Shown piece by piece: positions 9,389 through 18,694 of a stretch of 64,000 nucleotides of DNA (position 1 is its first letter; each line of letters opens with the position of its first letter). The translations under genes and the position numbers were made by a program. The notes under the pieces are model-generated. The model made no database searches and was not told the DNA's origin. It worked only from the letters and a program-made list of their open reading frames with translations. The DNA is from CAZFHA01 sp964518595. GTDB lineage: Bacteria > Bacillota > Clostridia > Saccharofermentanales > Saccharofermentanaceae. The stretch is taken from assembly GCA_964518595.1 (NCBI GenBank), contig CAZFHA010000006.1, forward strand, positions 1 to 64,000. The letters are read 5' to 3'.

Positions 9389-10324
9389 ATGTCGGCAGAA
9401 ACAGAAGTTATTTTTTCTTTATTGGTCAAGATTAGCATCATGATTCTCTTGGGCTATATTTTGAGAAAAACCAAAATTCTCCATCCGGAAATGCAAAAAG
9501 GCCTGTCAAATTTTTTACTGGTAGCGCTGTTGCCCTTTAGCATTTTTACCTCCTCCCAGTACCCCTTTGACCCCAAGATTTTTCAAAGTATGATTGCCGT
9601 TGGTATTATCGCCATCTTTTTACATGGCATCGGGCTGCTTATAATGACACCCATCAGTAAGAAACTGCCCTTAGCTCCGAAAGAACAAACGGTTTTCACG
9701 GCTATGACCGTTTTTGCCAACACCGGCTTTATCGGCTTTCCCTTGATGGCCTCCCTCTTCGGTCCTACCGGCTTACTTTTAGGGGTGGTCTATAATATGA
9801 TCTATAATTTCTTCATCTTTATATATGCCCCAATTGCCTTCACCCATACTAAGAAAATATACTGGAAGAAGATATTCATTAATCCAATTATGATTTCTTC
9901 TTTTGCCAGCATCTTAGTTTTTGTCTCGCCTTTCCGCTTACCGGAAATAGTAAAAACGCCCTTTGCTGAAATTGGCAACATGACAGTTCCTGTATCCATG
10001 ATTCTTCTGGGTGCCAGTCTGGCCTCCGTGCCCTTTATTCATATCATCCGGGATAAATACTCCTATTTTGTGTCTTTTTTCCGGATGCTGATTTTCCCTC
10101 TGCTAATGATTGGAGCGATGAAGCTTTTTCAGGTTCCCCATCTGGTAGCCTCGGTTTGTGTTCTTATGAGTGCTTTACCCTGTGGTACTATGACAGTAAT
10201 TTTTGCACAGCAATACGATTGTGCACCAGACTATGCTTCGCGGGCGGCGGTTCAAAGCTTGTTATTCATGGTTGGAATGCTGCCTCTGGCAATTTTTGTA
10301 ACAGCTTGGTTGTTTCCTTTATAG
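9389..10324 (+). CDS. AEC (auxin efflux carrier) family transporter
   Basis: This 311-residue membrane protein has about ten hydrophobic segments. Family marks are visible: NTGFIGFPL near residue 110 at the broken helix of the first half, and ALPCGTMTVIFAQQY near residue 270 at the matching position of the second half. AEC carriers export or exchange small organic anions such as malate or malonate; the substrate here cannot be read. AAAGGCGG is 6 nt before the ATG at 9389. A TTG six bases upstream is in frame but lies against that site. The next gene follows after 15 bp, so the two are probably co-transcribed. Confidence 0.88.
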   Translation: MSAETEVIFSLLVKISIMILLGYILRKTKILHPEMQKGLSNFLLVALLPFSIFTSSQYPFDPKIFQSMIAVGIIAIFLHGIGLLIMTPISKKLPLAPKEQTVFTAMTVFANTGFIGFPLMASLFGPTGLLLGVVYNMIYNFFIFIYAPIAFTHTKKIYWKKIFINPIMISSFASILVFVSPFRLPEIVKTPFAEIGNMTVPVSMILLGASLASVPFIHIIRDKYSYFVSFFRMLIFPLLMIGAMKLFQVPHLVASVCVLMSALPCGTMTVIFAQQYDCAPDYASRAAVQSLLFMVGMLPLAIFVTAWLFPL

Positions 10325-10339
10325 TCTGAGGAGGTAAGT

Positions 10340-10978
10340 ATGAAAGAGATGCTGGACATCATCGAAATTATTGGGGTAGCCGCTTTTTCGATTTCCGGTG
10401 CTCATGTTGCGATGGAAAAACGCATGGATTTATTCGGTACTTTCATTCTTGCCTTGGTTACTGCCGTAGGTGGGGGAGCCATTCTGGATGTGGTAATGAA
10501 TACCGGGATACCGCGCTTTTTCTCCAGCTATTTAACCATCCTTATCGCCCTGGGCAGTGCCGCTCTAACTATATTAATTTACAGCATGAAATCCGTCCAC
10601 TCCCGTAGAAACAAGCAGATTTGGGGGCGAGTAGTTATCCTTTGCGATGCCATCGGTTTAAGTGTTTTTGCCGTTGATAGTGGGTTAAGAGCCATTAATG
10701 CTGGCTACAATCTTGCAGCAGTTCTGTTTATGGCTACGATAACCGGTGTGGGCGGCGGTGTGCTCAGAGATATTCTGGCGCAAAGAATCCCGGTGATTTT
10801 GCGAAGAGAAATATATGCGTTAGCCGCCATTGCCGGGGCATTGTTCTTGTGGTTTACTTATCCAATTTTAGGTGAAACCTTGAGTATGTATTTATCCCTG
10901 ATCTTAATTCTGGTTGTACGCCTAGTCAGTGTTTGGCGCAACTATCATTTACCGGTAGTAGCTGCTCCCGGCGGCTAG
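10340..10978 (+). CDS. TRIC/UPF0126 (YicG-like) membrane protein
   Basis: The 212-residue protein has six or seven membrane helices in two related halves, each with a glycine-rich turn: TAVGGGAILDVV near residue 45 and TGVGGGVLRDIL near residue 135. This is the signature of UPF0126, the bacterial relatives of trimeric intracellular cation channels; a glycine-transport role has also been proposed for some members. GAGGAGG precedes the ATG, 15 bp after the AEC gene. The partnership of the two genes is inferred from spacing only. Confidence 0.88.
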   Translation: MKEMLDIIEIIGVAAFSISGAHVAMEKRMDLFGTFILALVTAVGGGAILDVVMNTGIPRFFSSYLTILIALGSAALTILIYSMKSVHSRRNKQIWGRVVILCDAIGLSVFAVDSGLRAINAGYNLAAVLFMATITGVGGGVLRDILAQRIPVILRREIYALAAIAGALFLWFTYPILGETLSMYLSLILILVVRLVSVWRNYHLPVVAAPGG

Positions 10979-11016
10979 TCCAGACAAGGTAACCCCACCA
11001 CAGAAAGGAGTCTCTT

Positions 11017-12105
11017 ATGAATATTGGAATAATCGGTACCGGCCTTACAGCAAATATTCATGCCGACCTACTTAGAGGAATTGGGCAGAAACTCGTGGCA
11101 GTAGTCGGGAGCAGCCTCAAGAGTGCTTCTGCCTTTGCAGAGGCTTGGCAGGTCAGTGCGTTCAGTGATGATCTTCAGCTCTTGGCTAATCCTGAGATTG
11201 ACTGCGTTCACATCTGTACCCCCCCCACACTACATTTTGCCGCTTTAAAGCAATGTCTGCTCTGGGGAAAGCACCTGATTTGCGAGAAGCCCCTCTGTCT
11301 TAGCCCGGAGGAAGCCTGGGAAATCTATCAGCTTGCTCAAGAGAAGGGGCTTCATGTTGGTGTAAACTTCAATGTTCGTTACCATAGCCAGCTCTCGGAA
11401 GCCAAATCAATGTTGGCTCAGAAAGACTTTGGTTCAATTTTCTTGCTTCATGGGGTCTATCTTCAAGAATTTCATGCTCTGCCAGAAGCCTATAGCTGGC
11501 GTTATGAAGAAAAACTAGCCGGTTCTCTTCGTGCCGTGAGTGAAATTGGTTCTCACCTCATTGATATCAGTCGCTTCTTGACGCAACTTGAAATCCATTC
11601 TGTTTCCGCCAGCTTTGGGCGTCAATCCCCTTGGCGAAAATGCATCGAAGGCATAATGTACCCTTCTCCTACCGCTGAGGAAGCTAATTTACAAGTAGGC
11701 TCTGAAGATGCCGCCGTTATCTCTATCCGCTTCCAAAATGGGGCAATCGGATCATTTGTGTTGTCAGAAGTTTCTCATGGCCGTAATAATTGTTTGAAGC
11801 TTGAGATAACCGGTAGTCAGAAATCCCTCTGGTGGGACTCCGAAAAACCTTTCCAACTCTCTTGTGCCCAAAAAGGTCAAGGTGTTCAAACTTGGACTAA
11901 TGCTTTTGGTAATAGTTTTGCGGACACCGTGAAGGCATTCTTCAAGGATTTTTATGGCTGTCTTGAAAACCAGAGCTGCCGTTCTTCAAGCTATGCCACA
12001 GCCTTAGACGGCTATAAAGTAGCCACAGTCTGCCAAGCCATCGAAAAAAGTGCCCAAGAAGAGGGTGCTTGGACTACCGTATCCTATAAAGACCTAAGCC
12101 TGTAG
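11017..12105 (+). CDS. Gfo/Idh/MocA family oxidoreductase
   Basis: The 362-residue protein begins with an NAD(P)-binding Rossmann fold (GIIGTGLTANIHADLL, residues 4-19) and continues with the family motif CEKPLCLSPEEA near residue 92, followed by the alpha/beta catalytic half (EIGSHLIDISRFL near residue 178, in which the His is the usual catalytic-face residue). These enzymes oxidise or reduce sugars, inositols or similar polyols; the substrate cannot be assigned. An AAAGGAG precedes the ATG. It follows the TRIC gene by 38 bp without a visible terminator. Confidence 0.88.
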   Translation: MNIGIIGTGLTANIHADLLRGIGQKLVAVVGSSLKSASAFAEAWQVSAFSDDLQLLANPEIDCVHICTPPTLHFAALKQCLLWGKHLICEKPLCLSPEEAWEIYQLAQEKGLHVGVNFNVRYHSQLSEAKSMLAQKDFGSIFLLHGVYLQEFHALPEAYSWRYEEKLAGSLRAVSEIGSHLIDISRFLTQLEIHSVSASFGRQSPWRKCIEGIMYPSPTAEEANLQVGSEDAAVISIRFQNGAIGSFVLSEVSHGRNNCLKLEITGSQKSLWWDSEKPFQLSCAQKGQGVQTWTNAFGNSFADTVKAFFKDFYGCLENQSCRSSSYATALDGYKVATVCQAIEKSAQEEGAWTTVSYKDLSL

Positions 12106-12215
12106 ATAGCTCAAAATTCTATAGTACTCGTGCCAAAAGTCGATATAATCAGTTTGGTTCTACCTGAAAAACCACTTCACTGCATATAGCTACTACACGA
12201 TCAAAGGAGACTAAT

Positions 12216-12761
12216 ATGGAACAGAATCCCGATAAAATTCCCCAAGACATTCAAGCCCTTATTGACCACTTTGCCCTCCAACGTCTACCCGTTGAAGGCA
12301 CACTATACAGAAATACCTACAAGTCCAGTGAAACCCTCTCTTCTGGACGACACTATGGAACGGCAATGCTTGGACTTTACAGTGAATATCCCCTAAGTGT
12401 TTCCTGCTTTCACCGCTTGGATGCTCCCGAAGTCTGGCATTTTTACGCCGGTGATCCTATAGAATTACACTTGCTTTTTCCCAATGGCGAATGCCAGACT
12501 CACCTTCTAGGCAGCGACTGGAAAGCCGGACAGAAGCTGCAATTCGTCGTACCTGCCGGAGTCTGGCAAGGTGGCTGTGTCGCACCCGGTGGGCGCTACG
12601 GCTTATTCGGCTGCACCATGGCGCCGGGATTTTCTGCCCCCGGCTTTGAAGCCGCCGCACCGGATAAATTAATCGCTGAGTATCCGCAGATGTCAGCCAT
12701 CATTCGCCGCTTAAGTGTCAATGGCGATCATACCCAGATGCCGGAAGGTTTTAGCGACTAG
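12216..12761 (+). CDS. DUF985 (cupin_5) family protein
   Basis: This 181-residue single-domain cupin carries the family hallmark FHRLDAPEVWHFYAGDPIEL (residues 65-84), including the His and Glu residues that usually hold a metal, and a second strand block with PAGVWQGG near residue 115. The biochemical role of DUF985 proteins is not settled, although a link to sugar isomerisation or binding has been suggested from the fold. AAAGGAGA precedes the ATG. A 110-bp gap separates it from the oxidoreductase. Confidence 0.87.
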   Translation: MEQNPDKIPQDIQALIDHFALQRLPVEGTLYRNTYKSSETLSSGRHYGTAMLGLYSEYPLSVSCFHRLDAPEVWHFYAGDPIELHLLFPNGECQTHLLGSDWKAGQKLQFVVPAGVWQGGCVAPGGRYGLFGCTMAPGFSAPGFEAAAPDKLIAEYPQMSAIIRRLSVNGDHTQMPEGFSD

Positions 12762-12785
12762 AGCCATTAAAATGTCATCTATCTA

Positions 12786-12801
12786 TGCTATAATTATAGC
12801 A
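12786..12801 (+). promoter_or_regulatory. Extended -10 element inside a perfect 16-bp palindrome
   Basis: TGCTATAATTATAGCA is its own reverse complement and contains TGCTATAAT, an extended -10 promoter element (12786-12794). No good -35 is visible. If used, it gives a leader of about 75 nt for the antiporter gene at 12878. Confidence 0.5.
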
Positions 12802-12877
12802 ATTATCCAGTCAGGGTAACCGCGACAAATGCTATAGAAGAAAGGATGCTGAGCATTCGGTATAGATAGGTAGAATT

Positions 12878-13873
12878 ATGCTATTTGTATTTTTCTTTCT
12901 GGCAGCCAGCCTTGTGATCTACTCAGCAATTCAAGTCACCAAATATGTGACTGCTTTTAATGAGAAAACCAATGTTTCGGCAGGTTTTATCGGGTTAGTG
13001 GTCTTTTCCCTGATAACCAGCCTGCCGGAGCTAATTACCTCAACCTATGCCGTGATTTTAGGGCAGCCCCTGATGTCCTTTGGTAACATATTGGGTAGCA
13101 ACGCCTTTAACCTAGTTATTCTGGCAATTCTAAATGTAGTTTTTCTCCGCAAAGGAATTTTCAAACAAGTCTCTAAGACCAACAAAATAACCCTATTGAT
13201 TATCATTGCGCTGAATCTACTTACACTCCTAGGTCTTATGTTCCCCGTAGTGCTTCCCATCCCCTTATTTCACATTTCGCTAGTTAGTGCCATTATTTTT
13301 CTAATCTATGCAGCGGTACTGTTCTGGAGCTACAAATCCGGCTCCGAGGAGGAGGAGGAAGAACCTTCAAATAGTCCACTATCCCACTTAAAAATTGAGC
13401 AGATCTTCGCACGCGGCCTGTGCTTTATTGTGCTGATGATTCTCTTTAGCCTCTTAATGACCAAAATTAGCGACCAAATCGTCTTAAATTATCCGCAAAT
13501 TGGTGCTACCCTAGCCGGAACTCTACTTCTGGCCGTAGCCACCTCCCTGCCCGAGTTAGTAACTACCTACTCCCTATGTAAAATGGGTCGTGCCAATATT
13601 GCCATTGCCGGAATCCTGGGCTCAAGTCTCTTTAACTTTACCATTTTATTCGTGGTGGATTTGTTTACCCTACGACTCTCTGTCTTCCAAGAGGCATCAC
13701 TCTCCCCGGAACTGGCCATCCTGCGAGTTTTAGTGTTCTTAGGAATTAGCCTGTCGGTCTATTTTACCCTCTATTTTTTGATAGCCAAAAAACTTCCCAA
13801 AATTATTTATGCGCTGGTTTCTCTGGGGGTAGTTGTGATCTACCTGCTGTTTATAAAGATGATGGTTGGGTAG
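12878..13873 (+). CDS. CaCA-family calcium/sodium (cation) antiporter, YrbG-like
   Basis: The 331-residue membrane protein contains the two inverted alpha-repeats of Na+/Ca2+ exchangers: SLPELITSTYA...GNILGSNAFNL (residues 48-85) and TSLPELVTTYS...GILGSSLFNFT (residues 222-255). The Glu/Asn pairs that bind the cation are present in both. An acidic loop with seven successive Glu-rich residues (near residue 155) joins the halves. The ribosome site is weak (TAGGTAG). The leader from 12786 to 12877 contains inverted segments (AATGCT/AGCATT) that could fold, but I match it to no riboswitch class. Confidence 0.88.
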   Translation: MLFVFFFLAASLVIYSAIQVTKYVTAFNEKTNVSAGFIGLVVFSLITSLPELITSTYAVILGQPLMSFGNILGSNAFNLVILAILNVVFLRKGIFKQVSKTNKITLLIIIALNLLTLLGLMFPVVLPIPLFHISLVSAIIFLIYAAVLFWSYKSGSEEEEEEPSNSPLSHLKIEQIFARGLCFIVLMILFSLLMTKISDQIVLNYPQIGATLAGTLLLAVATSLPELVTTYSLCKMGRANIAIAGILGSSLFNFTILFVVDLFTLRLSVFQEASLSPELAILRVLVFLGISLSVYFTLYFLIAKKLPKIIYALVSLGVVVIYLLFIKMMVG

Positions 13874-14005
13874 AAGAGTTTGGGGAACATGCAGCAGTTG
13901 GAGACATATCTTTAGCACTTCCCCTCATTATTTACAAAAAGCTCCCCGATTGATACAGTCGGCTCTGAGAATCGCAAGATATGGAGATTTATTATTTGAG
14001 TTATT

Positions 14006-14467
14006 CTACCTGTCCATAGCCTTGTCTCGTATATATTCATCTATTATTTCCGCTGCAGAGGCAACTAGTTCCCCACAGGGACGTCTCTGGTAGTAGGCCT
14101 GGCTTCTAGCTTCTGGTATAGGACTATTATCCCCTTCCTCTAAGCCTAAAAGCTCTCGGCAAATGATAGATTGATTTTCAGCCTTAAATTTCATCGCCAT
14201 GGACTGAATGATCTTATACTGTTCAGCTTTAGCATCCGTGTCCAGCGGATCAGTATACCCATCCAACATACCCAAAACCATAAACATGCCACTAACTGCA
14301 CCGCAGACTTCTCGTAATCTGCCCATTCCACCCCCAAAGGAAGAGGATATCTTCAAGGCGGTTTCAGCGTCGAGCCCCATCTCATCACAAAAGGCTAACA
14401 CCACGGCCTGAGAACAATTATAGCCTTGGGTAAATAGGTCTTTGGCTAATGTTGCATGTTCACTCAT
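14006..14467 (-). CDS. C_GCAxxG_C_C family protein
   Basis: The 153-residue protein has the ordered cysteines of this small redox-like family: GYNCSQAV (residues 15-22), FGGGMGRLREVCGAVSG (residues 44-60), then IICRELLG near residue 101 and PCGELV near residue 131. The cysteines are thought to bind a metal or form a redox centre, and the exact reaction is unknown. Its ATG overlaps the stop of the upstream ATPase gene as ATGA, so the two are translationally coupled. That pairing is unusual enough to suggest a shared transcript rather than a shared function. Confidence 0.85.
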   Translation of the reverse strand: MSEHATLAKDLFTQGYNCSQAVVLAFCDEMGLDAETALKISSSFGGGMGRLREVCGAVSGMFMVLGMLDGYTDPLDTDAKAEQYKIIQSMAMKFKAENQSIICRELLGLEEGDNSPIPEARSQAYYQRRPCGELVASAAEIIDEYIRDKAMDR

Positions 14468-15675
14468 CTACTACTACTCCTCACATCTTTCAATAACCAT
14501 TCTAAAACATGTATTTGCTTAATACCATTATAGGAGGTAAGGGGTACGTAGTCCATCGTAAGAAGATACTTGGGGTTATGGTCTTTAATCGCGTCCAAGG
14601 ATGAGAGTTCTCTTTTTAAAGTCTGTTCTTCCATCACTGTTTGAGACACCTGATAATAAGATGCACCCTCCTCATTAATAGCAATAAAATCAACCTCGAT
14701 TGTACCTACTTTTCCTACATAAACTTCGTAACCTCTTCTTAAAAGCTCAAGATATACAATATTCTCAAGAATATGCCCCATATCTGTATGTTTGCTACCC
14801 AAAAGAAAGTAGCGTAGTCCAATGTCAGCGACATAATATTTTGCCCCTGTTGCTAGATACTGTTTTCCTTTTATATCGTATCGCCCAACTCTATATATAA
14901 TAAAACTATCCGCAAGGGCATCAAGATAACTTTCAACTGTGGGCACACTTATCTTTCTACCGGAAGATGTCATAGTATTTGCAATCTTTGTAGAAGAAGA
15001 TAAATTCCCAATATTATCAAATACAAATTCAACAACACTCTGAAGCAAGGATGGGTCTGATATTTTCTTTCTCGTCACAATATCTTTAAGCAGAATCGTA
15101 TTGTAGATTCCTTCAAGATATGCTCGGATATCTTTTTTTCTCTCCAGTTCGAGAGTCCCTGGAAAAGAGCTATTCTGCAAATAATTCATATATAACTCAG
15201 ATATATTTGAATTTTGAGGATAAGCAGATACATATTCCTTAAAGGACAGTGGTTGCATTTTGATTTCAACATATCTGCCAGATAGAAGTGTTGCAAGCTC
15301 TCCAGATAAAAGAAAGGCATTAGAACCTGTTATATACAAATCAACGTTCTTTTTTGTATAAAGCCAATCTACAGCCTCTTGAAAATTATGAACCTGCTGA
15401 ACTTCATCCAGGAATACATAGTTGTTTTTATCCTTAATTAGCTTGTTTTCAACATAATCATATAAGGCATTTGCTGTGCGTATTCCCCTAAAGTCTCCAT
15501 CTTCAAGGTTTACAGTAATAATCTGCTCCTCTTCCACACCATGCTCTTTTAAAAAGTTCTGAAATATTTCAAAGATGGTTGATTTCCCGCAGCGACGTAT
15601 TCCCATTACAACTTTTATCAAATTTTTATCCTTAAGACGGACTAGATCTTCTAAGGTTTCTTTTCTTTCAATCAT
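14464..15675 (-). CDS. AAA_14/DUF4143 ATPase
   Basis: The 403-residue protein has a Walker A at residues about 25-32 (GIRRCGKST), a Walker B YVFLDEVQ near residue 90, a sensor-like ITGSNAFLLSGELATLLSGR, and the DUF4143 C-terminal half ending in a nuclease-like YYQVSQTVMEEQT...DYVP region with a predicted EVDFIA strand. Such proteins are widespread, of unknown role, and often lie in accessory regions. AAAGGCGG sits 8 nt before the ATG at 15675 and abuts an in-frame GTG nine bases upstream, so I prefer the ATG. The gene is A+T-richer than its plus-strand neighbours. Confidence 0.88.
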   Translation of the reverse strand: MIERKETLEDLVRLKDKNLIKVVMGIRRCGKSTIFEIFQNFLKEHGVEEEQIITVNLEDGDFRGIRTANALYDYVENKLIKDKNNYVFLDEVQQVHNFQEAVDWLYTKKNVDLYITGSNAFLLSGELATLLSGRYVEIKMQPLSFKEYVSAYPQNSNISELYMNYLQNSSFPGTLELERKKDIRAYLEGIYNTILLKDIVTRKKISDPSLLQSVVEFVFDNIGNLSSSTKIANTMTSSGRKISVPTVESYLDALADSFIIYRVGRYDIKGKQYLATGAKYYVADIGLRYFLLGSKHTDMGHILENIVYLELLRRGYEVYVGKVGTIEVDFIAINEEGASYYQVSQTVMEEQTLKRELSSLDAIKDHNPKYLLTMDYVPLTSYNGIKQIHVLEWLLKDVRSSSR

Positions 15676-15946
15676 AACGCTCACCGCCTTTGCGTATTTT
15701 ATAAATCAAGATTAACAAAAATAACAAAAACATTCAAGTTAACAAGTCCGATTTACAAAAAAACAAATTCCTTTGTCCAGAATGGGCCATAATACTCCAC
15801 TTGTTTCTTGTTCTCCGATAATCTTACTCCAATGATATAACTCCAGACAGCTATATTAGCGCATCCGTTGACTTTGAAAAAACACTGAAATGATACCCCT
15901 TAATTGGCAGACATCGTGAAAAGCTAGAGATTCCTTTACGCAAAAT

Positions 15947-16702
15947 CTATACTCTAAGCCAGTCTTTCTTTTTTCTGATTTCATATGGTTTCCAGTATTT
16001 ATGATACAGCGGAAAAAACTCAGATAATACAGGCAGCATATATTTTTGGCGTTCTAGCATTCTAATCTCAGTCACTAGTTCAATGATAATATCAACCATA
16101 AACTGAACTGAATAAGATTGAATTATATCCCTTGCTTCAAATTCTTCTAACAGCCCCATAGTATTTGTTATTTCATTACCCTGCAAATCATTAAAACTAA
16201 TTAGACTGACTGAATCTATTAAATTTGCTAGCTCCTGTTTATTTTGAATAATCTTTTTCTTTTTTGAATAATTTAAAATTTCCTGAGATAGTAAGTACCA
16301 ATCAGAAAGTGGATCATCATATCTTGCACTTGCATTCATCATAGTGTCTATATTGTAGTAACGTGATTTTTTTGCAAAATCATTTAAAAATGCAACCATT
16401 CTAATATGCAAAGAATTTACATCAAATTTAACTCCAATATACTCGCAAAGTTTTATTAAGCCATGTCCAAATTCTCGTGGATCAATATCATTAGGGAAAT
16501 TACCGTCATTATTAACTCGATACTTACTGATTACAATAATTTTTAATAACCTCTCAATACCAATTGAAAGTGAGAAAAAAGCTTGATAGTAAAGCCCTTT
16601 ATTATATAAGTCAGCTTTTCTTAAAGCATTTAACCCATTTCCTAACAAAGAGAATGTTAAAGACGCTTCATTTGCTAAATTGCGCTCTTTTTCTGTAAAC
16701 AT
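15947..16702 (-). CDS. Unrecognised A+T-rich gene, all-helical, HEPN-like in character (251 aa)
   Basis: I cannot assign a family. The protein is predicted to be mostly helical, with an early segment YYQAFFSLSIGIERLLKIIV (residues about 38-57) that resembles the first helices of HEPN-type proteins, but I see no clear catalytic RxxxxH. It has no signal or membrane segment. AGGAGG lies 5 nt before the ATG at 16702; an in-frame ATG 24 bases upstream lacks such a site. Its base composition is clearly more A+T-rich than the flanking rlmD-type gene, consistent with acquisition. Confidence 0.7.
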   Translation of the reverse strand: MFTEKERNLANEASLTFSLLGNGLNALRKADLYNKGLYYQAFFSLSIGIERLLKIIVISKYRVNNDGNFPNDIDPREFGHGLIKLCEYIGVKFDVNSLHIRMVAFLNDFAKKSRYYNIDTMMNASARYDDPLSDWYLLSQEILNYSKKKKIIQNKQELANLIDSVSLISFNDLQGNEITNTMGLLEEFEARDIIQSYSVQFMVDIIIELVTEIRMLERQKYMLPVLSEFFPLYHKYWKPYEIRKKKDWLRV

Positions 16703-16756
16703 TTTTCCTCCTATATCCTTCACCATCTTTATCTGTTGCAGATTATATGGGCTCTT

Positions 16757-18277
16757 TTATATTTCAGCTATTTTATCAATCAGAAACTTTCCCACACCCT
16801 CACCAAACTCCACTTTTACGTTGATATGACTGTCTGGTTTTTTGTGGGAAAGCAGGACTACCGTCTCCACATGCTCCGTCCAGGGAAACATATCCACAGG
16901 TTGAATGCGGGTCAAACGATATCCCCCCTCCGCCAAAAGTAAAGCCACATCTCTAGCCAAAGTAGCCGGATCACAGGAGATATAGATAATCCTTGAGGGC
17001 TGTAAGGCTTTCAGCAGCTCAATCGCCCCCTTATCACAGCCCTTACGCGGTGGGTCAACCACTACAAGCTCCGGTTTAATCGAAAAATCAGTCAAGTTGA
17101 CTTCTTCGGCTCTGGTCACTCGATACTGAGCCTGTGCCAATCCATTGCGAAGAGCGTTTTCTTGTGCATCCGTCACGGCGGCAGGATTGCTTTCAATCCC
17201 AATAAGAACCGTATCCGCTTGAGCCAAATGTTGCCCCACAGATCCGGTACCGCAATATAAATCTAACAGCACAGAATAGTCTTCTTCCTTTGCAAAATCT
17301 GCTGCAATATCGTATAGCCTCTTAGCCATCTCACTATTAACTTGAAAAAAAGATTCTGGGGAAACTTTGTAGCTTCTGGGGGAGATTTCCTCCGAAATAG
17401 CATCACTGCCCCAGAGTCGGTTAAGCTGGGCTTTTTGCCAACGGGAATAGGATGAAGTAGAGCCGCTAGCCTTGACAGGTAAAAGTTTTTCCCAGAAGCT
17501 TACAAGCTGAAAATTTTGTTTCCCTTTATCCTGATATGGAAGTAAGCAATGTTGTAAATGGTTGACATAGGCAGTGGTCACTTCGCTTATCCAGCAATCT
17601 TCCTGTTGACCCAAAAGGACCCAAACTACCATGACTTCACCGGTATGTTCTCCTACACGCACCACCAGATAAGCCAAGTTCTCTAAATTCGCTACTGAAT
17701 GATGCTGAAAAAAATCAGCCGTTCCTTGTCGAACTGCTTCAATTACCGGATGCGCTAAAAAACAGTGAGTTGGCGAGAACACCTCATGACTTGCGCCCTT
17801 GTAAAGACCGATAGTAAGGTGATCTTTTTCGTAGGCAACCGGGTATTGCATGTGATTTCGGTAGCCCACTGGCTGATTCATAGCTATAATGGGCATCATA
17901 ACCGAGGTGACAGTGGCTGGAGATAACCCTCCAATGCGCAGAAAACAATTCTCAACATGATCGCTCTTTAACTGACACTGTTTTTCATAGGGCAAATGCT
18001 GCAGCTCACAACCACCGCATATTTCGTAGTCAGGGCAAAAGGGTTCTTGTCTGTAAGGGGCATCGCTAATGCGTTTTTCACAAATTGCCCGAGCATAGGT
18101 CTTCTTCTTAGACTGGATAAGCACTTGAGCCTCTTCTCCCGGTAAAAGCCCCGGACAGAAGACCTTCAAAGGCAAGCCTTTCACATACCCAACTGCATCC
18201 CCTTTACTGGTTACGCTCTCAGCTACAAAATGGTAGCGCTCTCCCGGAATAATTTCTGCACACTCATCTATACTCAT
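16757..18277 (-). CDS. rlmD: 23S rRNA (uracil-C5) methyltransferase, RlmD/RlmCD (RumA) type
   Basis: The 506-residue enzyme transfers a methyl group from SAM to C5 of a uridine in 23S rRNA. An N-terminal TRAM-like RNA-binding domain (residues 1-70) is followed by an iron-sulphur cysteine set CPDYEICGGCELQH (near residue 80). The methyltransferase half has the SAM site LDLYCGTGSVG (near 340), the VVDPPRKGCDKGA motif (near 412) and the catalytic ISCDPATLARD (near 434). In Firmicutes one such enzyme often does both U747 and U1939. It has a 50-residue C-terminal tail ending KFLIDKIAEI. Confidence 0.88.
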   Translation of the reverse strand: MSIDECAEIIPGERYHFVAESVTSKGDAVGYVKGLPLKVFCPGLLPGEEAQVLIQSKKKTYARAICEKRISDAPYRQEPFCPDYEICGGCELQHLPYEKQCQLKSDHVENCFLRIGGLSPATVTSVMMPIIAMNQPVGYRNHMQYPVAYEKDHLTIGLYKGASHEVFSPTHCFLAHPVIEAVRQGTADFFQHHSVANLENLAYLVVRVGEHTGEVMVVWVLLGQQEDCWISEVTTAYVNHLQHCLLPYQDKGKQNFQLVSFWEKLLPVKASGSTSSYSRWQKAQLNRLWGSDAISEEISPRSYKVSPESFFQVNSEMAKRLYDIAADFAKEEDYSVLLDLYCGTGSVGQHLAQADTVLIGIESNPAAVTDAQENALRNGLAQAQYRVTRAEEVNLTDFSIKPELVVVDPPRKGCDKGAIELLKALQPSRIIYISCDPATLARDVALLLAEGGYRLTRIQPVDMFPWTEHVETVVLLSHKKPDSHINVKVEFGEGVGKFLIDKIAEI

Positions 18278-18694
18278 ATCCTAATACCTTCCCCGGAGCG
18301 CAGCACCAGCCCAAATTATAGGCTCGTCATAACCACTCATTTCTTACGACCTATTATAGTATTTCTAAAGGGAAAAACCAATTTGCCCAGGTAGAATTCG
18401 TGAATAAGCCGTTAACAAATAGCAAAAATTCGGCTCGGAAGAGGCTATTAAGGGCTAAAAACTGTGGCAAATCCCAGGTGTCGCTTTTCTTTCCCGGAAA
18501 ATATTGGTATCATTATTACAGTATCGTCAGAATTAAAATAGAACGAATTAGATCATAGGCATTACTATACGCAATCTCCAAACCCACTGGTTTTGGAGGC
18601 TACCGATACCATAATTACATAATTACACAGCTCATTGGTGTCTTGACGTTATTGCCATTTTAAAAATTTGATTATAAGGAAGAATCGATCTTTT
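18278..18694. other. Divergent intergenic region, 417 bp, between rlmD and the penicillin-binding protein gene
   Basis: This region lies between two genes transcribed away from each other and should hold both promoters, but I see no convincing -35/-10 pair. The only clear structure is an imperfect inverted repeat at 18576-18598 (CTCCAAACC paired with GGTTTTGGAG, one bulged T) without a U-run. Confidence 0.5.

Noticed and set aside
9141..9443. 100-codon plus-strand open frame
   Set aside because: It covers tRNA-Met and tRNA-Glu and the following terminator and has no ribosome site.
12802..12877. yybP-ykoY manganese riboswitch before the CaCA gene
   Set aside because: The conserved loop sequences of that class are not present, although the gene type would fit.
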